From: Rhodospirillales bacterium
GTDB lineage: Bacteria > Pseudomonadota > Alphaproteobacteria > CACIAM-22H2
DNA: 23,217 nucleotides
Direction of reading: 5' to 3'
Assembly (NCBI GenBank): GCA_016195145.1
Contig: JACQAF010000058.1
Location: forward strand, 1 to 23,217
A program made the translations under genes and the position numbers. Below the pieces are notes generated by a model. That model searched no databases. It worked only from the letters and a program-made list of their open reading frames with translations, and had not been told where the DNA came from. This document shows positions 1 through 7,121 of this stretch, piece by piece (the stretch's first letter is position 1; every line of letters begins with the position of its first letter).

Positions 1-444
1 ATTGATCACCTCGACCGAGGCCGGAGCGCTGAGCGGCACGGCGATATCGAGGTTGCGATTGGACAAGTCGATCTGGTCGCCGCGGCGCATGCCGTTCGCG
101 GCCAAAGAGGCGGACAGCGATTTCATGATCTCGCTCTGGCCGATCATCTTGCCGGCGCGCTCGACAACGGCCCGGTCGAAGCGGCTTTGCGGCCGCCAGG
201 CCACCTGATAGGCGCGCGCGATTTCGGCCAGCCAGCCGAGCTCGAAGGTCGACCGGCGGCCGGGGGCCGGGGCCTGGGCGACCGCGACATTGGCGCGCGG
301 TCCGGCGTCGGCAAACAGATCGCCGAGGCGGATGACATCGTCCTCGACAACGATATGGGTGCGCAGGCGTGCGGCCTCTGCCGGGGCGGGGCTGACGCCG
401 GCAAGCCCCGCCAGTAGCGCCAGAACGACTGCGAACGGTTTCAT
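1..444 (-). CDS. flgA: Flagellar basal body P-ring formation protein FlgA, C-terminus outside window
   Basis: FlgA is a periplasmic chaperone that helps FlgI assemble into the P ring around the flagellar rod. The 148 visible codons begin with a signal peptide of about 24 residues (MKPFAVVLALLAGLAG, ending near PAEA). A mature N-terminal region with VVEDDVIRLGDLF follows, then the start of the SAF-type domain (Y-V-W-P-x-S-x-D-x-VVERAG near residues 98-113). The ATG at 444 has a good ribosome site (AGGAAGGGAG) just upstream. The gene lies 18 bases after flgG on the same strand, so the two are probably co-transcribed. The reading frame is still open at the window edge, so the C-terminal half cannot be judged. 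flgH would be expected next, from the usual order in this group. Confidence 0.88.
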   Translation of the reverse strand, partial: MKPFAVVLALLAGLAGVSPAPAEAARLRTHIVVEDDVIRLGDLFADAGPRANVAVAQAPAPGRRSTFELGWLAEIARAYQVAWRPQSRFDRAVVERAGKMIGQSEIMKSLSASLAANGMRRGDQIDLSNRNLDIAVPLSAPASVEVIN

Positions 445-462
445 CGGGCTCCCTTCCTATCT

Positions 463-1248
<786 letters not shown>

Positions 1249-1273
1249 GGCGCTTTTTTCCTTCCGATGGGCG

Positions 1274-1963
1274 TCAATTGACGCGGGTCAGTTTTTCGAT
1301 GGCGCGCCGTGCGCGCTCATCCTCGTTCTCGATCATGCGCTGCGCGGACTGATAGCGGCGCAAGACCTCGATCATTCTGGTCATCTCGACAACCGGCTGG
1401 ACGTTCGAATCCTCGACCATTCCTTGCCGGATATCGGTTTTCGGGTCGGCCGGAATAGGGTCGGCGTCGGATGCGTACAGGCCCGTCCCGATTTTTCGCA
1501 GGCTTTGTTCGTTGGTGAACCCAACCAGGCGGATGCGGCCCGCTTCGCCGCTTTCGGTCATGACGCGGCCGGAGCGCGTAATCTCGATGCGCGTTTCGCC
1601 GGGCCGGATGGTGATCGGCCGGCTGCTTTCGTCGAGCACGGCAAGGCCTTCATTGGTGATCAGGCGGCCATTGGCGTCGGTCCGGAAATGCCCATCGCGC
1701 GTATAGCGCGGGCCTGTCGCCCCTTCGACGACGAAATAGCCCGGACCGTTGATGGCGAGGTCGAGGGGGTTGCCGGTTTGGCGCAGGGAGCCGGAGCTGG
1801 TATCGCGCAGCGTGCCGATTTCCTCGACGAACGAGACCGACGCGCCGGCGTTGCCGACGCCCGGCGTGCCAAGCTTGGGGCCGCAACGCGGCGGGCCGGC
1901 GCGATAGGTGGAATTTGCGGAAAATTTTGCCGGGATTGTTTTGCCGATAATGCGCGCTTTCAT
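1274..1963 (-). CDS. flgF: Flagellar proximal rod protein FlgF with its conserved N-terminus missing
   Basis: FlgF forms part of the proximal rod. From about residue 41 to the end the protein is clearly FlgF: SFVEEIGTLRDTSSGSL, then TGNPLDLAINGPGYFVVEG, YTRDGHFRTDANG, and a C-terminal helix with VEMTRMIEVLRRYQSAQRMI. The first 40 residues are not recognisable. The expected opening (M-E-N-x-x-Y-x-x-L-S-R-Q, then NNIANxxTxG) is absent from all three minus-strand frames between here and fliL. Only a faint ANSTYRAG resembles the end of that motif. The start at 1963 is the best in-frame ATG; a longer frame from 2134 would run into fliL and is unlikely. The rod N-terminal helix is needed for assembly, so the product is probably non-functional unless the sequence has an assembly deletion. 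Confidence 0.75.
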   Translation of the reverse strand: MKARIIGKTIPAKFSANSTYRAGPPRCGPKLGTPGVGNAGASVSFVEEIGTLRDTSSGSLRQTGNPLDLAINGPGYFVVEGATGPRYTRDGHFRTDANGRLITNEGLAVLDESSRPITIRPGETRIEITRSGRVMTESGEAGRIRLVGFTNEQSLRKIGTGLYASDADPIPADPKTDIRQGMVEDSNVQPVVEMTRMIEVLRRYQSAQRMIENEDERARRAIEKLTRVN

Positions 1964-2032
1964 AAAGCACTTTTTAACCAGCGACCGCCAGACTCCCCCA
2001 CAGTTGGCCGAAAGGCCGGTAGGGAGTACGGC

Positions 2033-2599
2033 ATGGCAGACGCGAAAGCCCCGAAGAAGGATGACAAGGCGAAGAGCGCCGCCAAAACAGGCGACGAAAC
2101 GCCCGAAGAGGGCGCCGCCGAAGGCGAAGATCAAAAAAAGCGGCGGATATCTGGCAAGAAGCTCATCCTGTTTATCGTCCTACCGGTAGTGGTTTTGCTC
2201 GGCGGCGGCGCGACCGCGCATTTCCTCGGCCTGACCAAGGCGTTGCTCGGCGGTGGGGAGGAACAAGCGGAGCAAAAGCCGCCGCCGCCGAAGCAGGCGG
2301 TTTTTTACAATCTTCCCGAAATGCTAGTGAACCTCAACTCACCCGGCCGGAAGACCAATTTTCTCAAGATCAGCATCAGCCTTGAACTCGACGCTCCGAC
2401 CGATATCCCGCGTATCGAGGCGGTGATGCCGCGCATCGTGGATAATTTTCAGGTCTATCTCCGCGAATTGCGGATCGAGGATCTGCGCGGCTCAACCGGA
2501 CTCTACCGGTTGCGCGAGGAGCTTCTCGCCCGGGTCAACACCTCGGTCCAGCCGGCGCGAATCAACGACGTCCTCTTTAAGGAAATGCTGATCCAGTGA
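2033..2599 (+). CDS. fliL: Flagellar basal body-associated protein FliL
   Basis: FliL is a single-pass inner-membrane protein that surrounds the stator and supports motor torque. The 188 residues show a charged, Lys/Glu-rich cytoplasmic tail (1-42), one transmembrane helix (about 43-66, LILFIVLPVVVLLGGGATAH), a proline-rich linker (PPPPKQ) and the periplasmic stomatin-like domain. The last part has YNLPEMLVNLNSPGRKTNFLK and a conserved end (INDVLFKEMLIQ). The ATG at 2033 is chosen because AGGGAG lies six bases before it. A longer open frame from 1148 only overlaps the antisense flgF/flgG genes. It is the first gene of the plus-strand flagellar operon, 28 bases before fliM. Confidence 0.95.
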   Translation: MADAKAPKKDDKAKSAAKTGDETPEEGAAEGEDQKKRRISGKKLILFIVLPVVVLLGGGATAHFLGLTKALLGGGEEQAEQKPPPPKQAVFYNLPEMLVNLNSPGRKTNFLKISISLELDAPTDIPRIEAVMPRIVDNFQVYLRELRIEDLRGSTGLYRLREELLARVNTSVQPARINDVLFKEMLIQ

Positions 2600-2627
2600 C
2601 TGGATGACAGCGAGAGTGCTCTAAATC

Positions 2628-3737
2628 ATGGCTGAAGCGACAGAAACCACCGCGCAAAGCGAAGAAGAACGCATGGCCGCCGAATGGGCGGCGATGTCGG
2701 GAGAAGGCGACGCCGCCGCCGACCCGAACGCCGACCCTAATGCCGATCCGGCCGGCGGCGAGGGCACGACGGCGCGCGTCCTCAACCAGAACGAAATCGA
2801 CTCATTGCTCGGCTTCGATGGTGGCGGGGGACAGGGCGACGGCAATTCGGGCATGCAGGCGATCATCAACAGCGCGCTCGTGTCTTACGAGCGACTGCCG
2901 ATGCTCGAGGTCGTGTTCGACCGCGTCGTTCGCATGCTTACCACCTCGTTACGCAATTTCACCTCCGACAACGTCGAAGTGTCGCTTGACGCGATAACCT
3001 CGACTCGCTTCGGCGATTATCTCAATTCGGTACCGCTGCCGGCCATGCTTGGCGTCTTCAAGGCGGAGCAGTGGGACAATTTCGGCCTGCTGACCATCGA
3101 CAGCGCGCTTATTTATTCGATCGTCGATGTGCTGCTCGGCGGGCGGCGCGGTACGGCGGCGATGCGCATCGAGGGGCGCCCCTACACGACGATCGAGCGC
3201 AACCTGGTCGAACGCCTGATCCAGGTCGTCCTCTCCGATTTCGGCGCCGCCTTCGATCCTCTGAGCAAAGTCAATTTCCGCTTTGAGCGGCTGGAGACCA
3301 ATCCCCGCTTCGCCACCATTGCCCGCCCGGCCAACGCGGCGATCATCGCCAAGCTGCGGATCGACATGGAAGACCGCGGTGGCCGGCTAGAATTGCTGTT
3401 GCCCTACGCCACGCTGGAACCGGTGCGCGAAGTCCTTTTGCAGATGTTCATGGGTGAAAAATTCGGCCGCGACTCGATCTGGGAAAGCCATCTCGCAACC
3501 GAACTCTGGTACACCGACGTAAAGATCGACGCCGTTCTTGATGAGCAGGTGATGTCGCTCAATGACGTCCTGAATTTCAAGGTCGGCACGCGAATCATGC
3601 TCAACGCCACGCCGAATTCGGATATCGAGCTGCGCTGCGGCGAACAGACGATGTTCGTTGGGCGCATGGGGCGGAGCGGCACGAACGTGGCCGTGTGCGT
3701 CGATCGCAAGCTGCGCGGCGAGAATGACCCGGCATGA
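2628..3737 (+). CDS. fliM: Flagellar motor switch protein FliM
   Basis: FliM is the C-ring switch component that binds CheY-P and sets rotation direction. The 369 residues contain the EIDxLL-type CheY-docking motif (LNQNEIDSLLGFD) at about residues 52-64. It is preceded by an acidic, Ala/Asp-rich extension that includes the short repeat DPNADPNADP. The CheC-like middle domain follows (from YERLPMLEVVFDRVVRMLTTS, with VDVLLGGRRGTA), and then the C-terminal SpoA domain (VMSLNDVLNFKVGTRIML ... RMGRSGTNVAV). In E. coli the docking motif sits at the extreme N-terminus. The displaced form is, as far as I recall, common in Rhodospirillales. The stop overlaps the next start (ATGA at 3734-3737), indicating translational coupling. 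Confidence 0.97.
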   Translation: MAEATETTAQSEEERMAAEWAAMSGEGDAAADPNADPNADPAGGEGTTARVLNQNEIDSLLGFDGGGGQGDGNSGMQAIINSALVSYERLPMLEVVFDRVVRMLTTSLRNFTSDNVEVSLDAITSTRFGDYLNSVPLPAMLGVFKAEQWDNFGLLTIDSALIYSIVDVLLGGRRGTAAMRIEGRPYTTIERNLVERLIQVVLSDFGAAFDPLSKVNFRFERLETNPRFATIARPANAAIIAKLRIDMEDRGGRLELLLPYATLEPVREVLLQMFMGEKFGRDSIWESHLATELWYTDVKIDAVLDEQVMSLNDVLNFKVGTRIMLNATPNSDIELRCGEQTMFVGRMGRSGTNVAVCVDRKLRGENDPA

Positions 3738-4165
3738 CCCTGTCCGTCGCCCTTGATATTCTGCTGGTCATGTTGCTCGGCGCGACCGTCGTTTACGCGG
3801 CGATTCTTCACCGGCGGCTTACCGTGTGGCGCCACGATCACGCGGAATTCGAGCGCCTGATCGAGCGTTTTAACCGCGCCGCTACCGACGCCGCTAACGG
3901 CGCGGCGGCGCTGAAGACGGCGAGCGAGGAAAACGGACGCGCGCTGAGCCAGTCGATCGCCAAGGCGCAATCCTTGCGCGACGATTTACAGGTTCTGGTC
4001 GAACGCGGGGAACCGCTCGCCGACCGCATGACGGAAACCGTCCGGGCCGGGCGCAGCACGCGGCCCATGCCGGCGCCAGCCGCGCCGACCGTCGAGACGT
4101 CGCCATCCGGGCCGCGTTCGATCAGCGAACGCGAATTGCAGCGCGCGCTGGCGGCCATACGTTGA
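3734..4165 (+). CDS. DUF6468-like small flagellar-cluster membrane protein
   Basis: This 143-residue protein starts with a single transmembrane segment (about residues 5-25, VALDILLVMLLGATVVYAAIL). A cytoplasmic helical stretch with coiled-coil character follows (HDHAEFERLIERFNRAATDAANGAAALKTAS... to LVERGEPLADRM). It ends in a Pro/Ala/Ser-rich linker and a short conserved tail (ISERELQRALAAI). This layout and the position directly after fliM fit the DUF6468 family of alphaproteobacterial flagellar clusters. Caulobacter PflI, a bitopic protein that affects flagellar placement, is a possible counterpart, but this is from memory and untested. The start overlaps the fliM stop by four bases. No catalytic residues are visible; a scaffolding or localisation role is inferred. 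Confidence 0.72.
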   Translation: MTLSVALDILLVMLLGATVVYAAILHRRLTVWRHDHAEFERLIERFNRAATDAANGAAALKTASEENGRALSQSIAKAQSLRDDLQVLVERGEPLADRMTETVRAGRSTRPMPAPAAPTVETSPSGPRSISERELQRALAAIR

Positions 4166-4175
4166 GGTCGGACAA

Positions 4176-4806
4176 ATGGGCAAACGGCTTAGGCTTCTTC
4201 CTGTTCTTGTCGTCGCTGCGGCGCTGATGCTCGCCTTGCGCGTCGGCGTGTTGTGGCAAGACACGGGCGCGGCCTTCGCGCAGACGACCCCGGCCGCGCC
4301 GGCAACGCCGCCTGCCCAGGGCGGTCAAGGAGCCAAGCCTGTGACAGGGGCCCCCGCCACTGGCCAGGCCGCCACGCCAGCGGCGAAAGGCGCGACCGAA
4401 CGACCGGCGGAAGAGGACGTAACGAACTTCTCGCCGGGCGAGATCGAGGTTTTGCAGGGGCTCGCGGCCCGCCGGGCGGCGATCGAAGATCGCGAAAGCG
4501 ACGCTGCCCGCCGTGATGCGCTGCTCCAGGCGGCGGAAAAGCGGATCGAGGCGAAGCTCGACGAGCTGCGCAAGATGCAGGCCAGCGTCGAAAGCGCCAT
4601 CCGCCGTTACGACGAGCAGGAAGAAGCCCGCAAGAAGAGCCTGGTCAAGATCTTCGAGACGATGAAGGCCAAGGACGCGGCACGTATCTTCGAGCAGATG
4701 GACATGCCGGTGCTGATCGAAATCGTCGAGCGGATGCGCGAGGCGCGGACTGCCCCGATTTTGGCCGAATTGCCGCCGGTGCGGGCGAAGCAAATCACCG
4801 CCGAAC
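4176..4806 (+). pseudogene. motE: MotE-family protein, C-terminus lost at a deletion joint with cheY
   Basis: MotE-like proteins are membrane-anchored helical proteins of alphaproteobacterial motors; rhizobial MotE acts as a periplasmic chaperone of MotC. Visible parts are an N-terminal hydrophobic anchor (about 5-26), a Pro/Ala/Gln-rich linker (about 36-80), a long coiled coil (about 90-158) and the MgtE-N-like domain (KIFETMKAKDAARIFEQMDM ... ILAELPPVRAKQITAE). At about 4806 family similarity stops. The frame continues as unrelated residues that are an out-of-frame reading of cheY, then runs in frame into cheZ, giving one 513-codon open frame to 5717. Only the last few motE residues appear lost. 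A gene caller would report a MotE-CheZ fusion, but cheZ has its own strong ribosome site, so I do not read this as a designed fusion. Confidence 0.8.
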
Positions 4807-5043
4807 AATTTCGGTCTCGTCATTTCCGACTGGAACATGGAGCCGATGACCGGCCTCCAGTTGTTGCGCGAAGTGCGCGCCGACATGAAGCTCAAGGGCA
4901 CGCCCTTCATCATGGTCACGGCCGAAAGCAAAACGGAGAACGTGGTCGCGGCGAAGGAGGCGGGGGTCAACAACTACATCGTCAAGCCCTTCAATGCGGC
5001 GACCTTGAAGACCAAGCTTGTCACCGTTCTTGGCGATTTCTAG
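4807..5043 (+). pseudogene. cheY: Response regulator CheY, N-terminal ~50 residues missing
   Basis: CheY is the diffusible receiver protein that binds FliM when phosphorylated. The remaining 78 codons match the second two thirds of alphaproteobacterial CheY very well: NFGLVISDWNMEPMTG with the phosphoacceptor Asp, LKGTPFIMVTAES with the switch Thr, and NNYIVKPFNAATLK with the conserved Lys. The first two beta strands, the first helix and the acidic pair that holds magnesium are absent, as is any start codon with a ribosome site. The first in-frame ATG is at 4837, inside the fold. The fragment is in a different frame from motE upstream. As written it cannot make a working CheY. The good conservation of the remainder points to a very recent deletion or an assembly gap. 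Confidence 0.9.
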
Positions 5044-5054
5044 GAGGGCTTGCC

Positions 5055-5717
5055 ATGTCTAGCGGCACGGTACCGCGCCCGAACGGGCATTCTGCCGCGC
5101 TGGGCAGGAAGCTCGCGCCGGCGAACGCGGTTGACAGGGGCGAAATCGCCGAGATCGTGCAATCGGTTGTGATCAGCCTCAAGGGCGACATCACGGCGGC
5201 TGACCTCAGCATCTATCAGGAGCTGGCCGGCCTCGCGCAGTTCATCAGGGCGGCGAAAAACGAGATTGCTGCGCTCCGCCCCGACGAGATCCGCGAAAAA
5301 CACCTGCCGAATGCGACCGACGAGCTCGACGCGATTGTCGGTGCGACCGAAGAGGCGACCAATATCATTCTCGATTCGGTCGAACGCATCGAAGGCGTGG
5401 CGAACACGCTCGACGCCGAAAACAAACAGAAGCTGGGCGACAACGTCACGCGGATTTATGAAGCGTGCAATTTCCAGGACATTACCGGCCAGCGCATCAC
5501 CAAGGTCGTCAAGACCCTGAAACAGATCGAGACCAAGGTGAGCGCCCTGGTCAACGCCTTTGGCGACGAGGCGACACGTGGAAAAGCGGCCGCAGCCACG
5601 GCCGCCGCCGCTGCGGCGCCGGCGAAGCCGGCCGATGCGGATCTCCTCAACGGGCCGCAATTGCCGGCCAACGCCTCTTCGCAAGCCGATATCGACGCCC
5701 TCTTCAACAAGACCTAG
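5055..5717 (+). CDS. cheZ: Protein phosphatase CheZ
   Basis: CheZ dephosphorylates CheY-P. The 220-residue protein is mostly helical. It carries the family's catalytic neighbourhood NFQDITGQRITKVVKTL (about residues 137-153); the Gln of the D-I-T-G-Q motif matches the catalytic Gln of E. coli CheZ. After an Ala-rich linker it ends in SSQADIDALFNKT, which resembles the FliM-type CheY-docking peptide and would be the CheY-P tether. The ATG at 5055 follows an excellent ribosome site (AGGAGGG, 5042-5048) eleven bases after the cheY stop, so it can be made independently of the 513-codon open frame that enters from motE. The neighbouring cheY is truncated, so its natural substrate is not encoded intact here. 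Confidence 0.9.
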   Translation: MSSGTVPRPNGHSAALGRKLAPANAVDRGEIAEIVQSVVISLKGDITAADLSIYQELAGLAQFIRAAKNEIAALRPDEIREKHLPNATDELDAIVGATEEATNIILDSVERIEGVANTLDAENKQKLGDNVTRIYEACNFQDITGQRITKVVKTLKQIETKVSALVNAFGDEATRGKAAAATAAAAAAPAKPADADLLNGPQLPANASSQADIDALFNKT

Positions 5718-5727
5718 GCAAACACGC

Positions 5728-6396
5728 ATGGGCGGCCTTCCGGATTCGCCCGCTTTCGAGACGCCCCCGGTGCGGCCGTCGGCAGAGGTCGCGACGCCGA
5801 CATTGCTCGGCCTCTACATGCTTCTGCTGGCTTTCTTCATTCTTCTCGTGTCGATGTCGACGCGGGTAGAGCATCGGGCGAACGCGGTGATCGAGGCGGT
5901 AGGCACGACATTCAATTCTCGGCCGGCGACCGGCGATGGGCGCGCGGCGATGGTCGTGCCCGCCGGCGAGGCGGCGACCCTCGGTTTTCTGCCCGAGGCT
6001 GGGCGACTGGTTGCGGCGGCTATTCCACTAGCCCGCGTCGATCAGCTCCGCGAGGGCCGGCATTTGCGCCTTTCGGTGCCGGCATCTGAATTATTTGCCA
6101 GCGGCGCGGCGACGTTGCTGCCCGAGGCCGAGACGCTGTTGCGACAGATTGCCGCCTTGCTCGCCGGCCGGCCGGCCGGCATGCGCTTCGATGTCGAATT
6201 TCTGGCCGGGCGCGACAAGGATGGCGATCTCGCCGCGGCCGCGTCGCGTGCGGCGGCGGTCGTCCGGGCGCTTCAGGCGACCGGCGCGCCGGCAGACTCA
6301 TTGGCCGCCGGCATCGTGGACGGCGACGGCCGGACCGCCATTTTTTCTTTCTTTGTGCGCGAGGCACAGGTTAGACGCGCGGGAGAAAGCCGGTGA
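5728..6396 (+). CDS. MotB-like protein lacking the proton-binding Asp
   Basis: This 222-residue protein has a short cytoplasmic tail, one transmembrane helix (about 23-43, TPTLLGLYMLLLAFFILLVS) and a periplasmic domain with a remnant of the OmpA/MotB fold (LRLSVPASELFASGAATLLPEAETLLRQIAALL). Aligned with the following gene, the helix is clearly the MotB plug helix (LLL-x-FF-x-x-L-x-x-MS), but the Asp that carries protons in MotB is Gly28 here. The later part also lacks the usual N-x-x-L-S-x-x-R peptidoglycan signature. It is therefore probably not a working proton-conducting stator subunit on its own. Its stop overlaps the next start (GTGA, 6393-6396), so the two MotB-like proteins are coupled and may form a heteromer (inference). 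Confidence 0.75.
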   Translation: MGGLPDSPAFETPPVRPSAEVATPTLLGLYMLLLAFFILLVSMSTRVEHRANAVIEAVGTTFNSRPATGDGRAAMVVPAGEAATLGFLPEAGRLVAAAIPLARVDQLREGRHLRLSVPASELFASGAATLLPEAETLLRQIAALLAGRPAGMRFDVEFLAGRDKDGDLAAAASRAAAVVRALQATGAPADSLAAGIVDGDGRTAIFSFFVREAQVRRAGESR

Positions 6397-7121
6397 CAGA
6401 GCCGACCATCCTCGCCCATGAATATGCGCCGCCGGCTCGGCCGGCCTGGCTGCTGACCTTTGCCGACCTGATTTCGCTGCTGCTGACGTTTTTCGTCATG
6501 CTGTTTGCGATGTCCGGGGTGGAGATCGCCAAATGGCGCGAGGTCAACGCCGCCCTTGCCAATCGCCCGATCGCGGATGCGCGCGACGACGCCAACGTTG
6601 CCGGGAATACGCGCAACCTCGCCGCGGCGCCCGAACGTTACGCCGCCGATCTCGACTATCTCGCGGTGGTTCTCGGCGAGAAAATGGCCAGCGATCCGGT
6701 GCTGAAGCGCGCAACGCTCAGCCGCCTCGAGGATCGTCTGGTCATCTCGTTTCCGGCCGATCTGCTATTCGCCAGCGGTCAGGCCGATCTGCATGGCCGA
6801 GCCGTCGAGGCGCTCTATATCCTGGGCGGCGTGTTGCGCAATCTCGGCAACCGCGTCGACATCGCCGGGCATGCCGATCCCGTTCCCATCCAGGGCGGCG
6901 CTTACCCTTCGAACTGGGAGCTGTCGATCGCCCGCGCCGTCGCGGTCGCCGGCGAATTGCGGCGCACCGGCTATCGGCGCGAGATGGGCGTGCTCGGCTA
7001 CGGCGACACGCGCTATGCCGAGGTGACGCCCTCGTTGCCCGAACTCGAACGCCGGCAACTCGCGCGCCGGGTCGATATCGTGATACGCCCGACGCGGGCC
7101 GAGCGGCAGAGGAGCGGCTGA
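6393..7121 (+). CDS. MotB-like flagellar motor protein with OmpA domain
   Basis: This 242-residue protein has the full MotB pattern. A single transmembrane helix reads AWLLTFADLISLLLTFFVMLFAMS, with the proton-carrying Asp at residue 25. A periplasmic OmpA-like domain follows (LVISFPADLLFASGQADL, VDIAGHADPVPI, SNWELSIARA, GYGDTR, RRVDIVI), with the N-x-x-L-S-x-x-R peptidoglycan contact residues present. It starts with GTG overlapping the previous gene's stop by four bases, and its own stop shares one base with the next ATG, so three genes are translationally chained. No motA lies in the window, so the A subunit must be encoded elsewhere. I leave the symbol empty because this operon copy may be an accessory paralogue rather than the main MotB. 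Confidence 0.85.
   Translation: MTEPTILAHEYAPPARPAWLLTFADLISLLLTFFVMLFAMSGVEIAKWREVNAALANRPIADARDDANVAGNTRNLAAAPERYAADLDYLAVVLGEKMASDPVLKRATLSRLEDRLVISFPADLLFASGQADLHGRAVEALYILGGVLRNLGNRVDIAGHADPVPIQGGAYPSNWELSIARAVAVAGELRRTGYRREMGVLGYGDTRYAEVTPSLPELERRQLARRVDIVIRPTRAERQRSG

Noticed and set aside
1943..1950. GCCGATAA, an exact match to the sigma-28 -10 element, before fliL
   Set aside because: No TAAA-type -35 is found at the right spacing, and one 8-base match in 23 kb is expected by chance.
4176..5717. A single 513-codon open frame that could be a MotE-CheZ fusion protein
   Set aside because: The middle is an out-of-frame reading of cheY, and cheZ has its own strong ribosome site and start at 5055.
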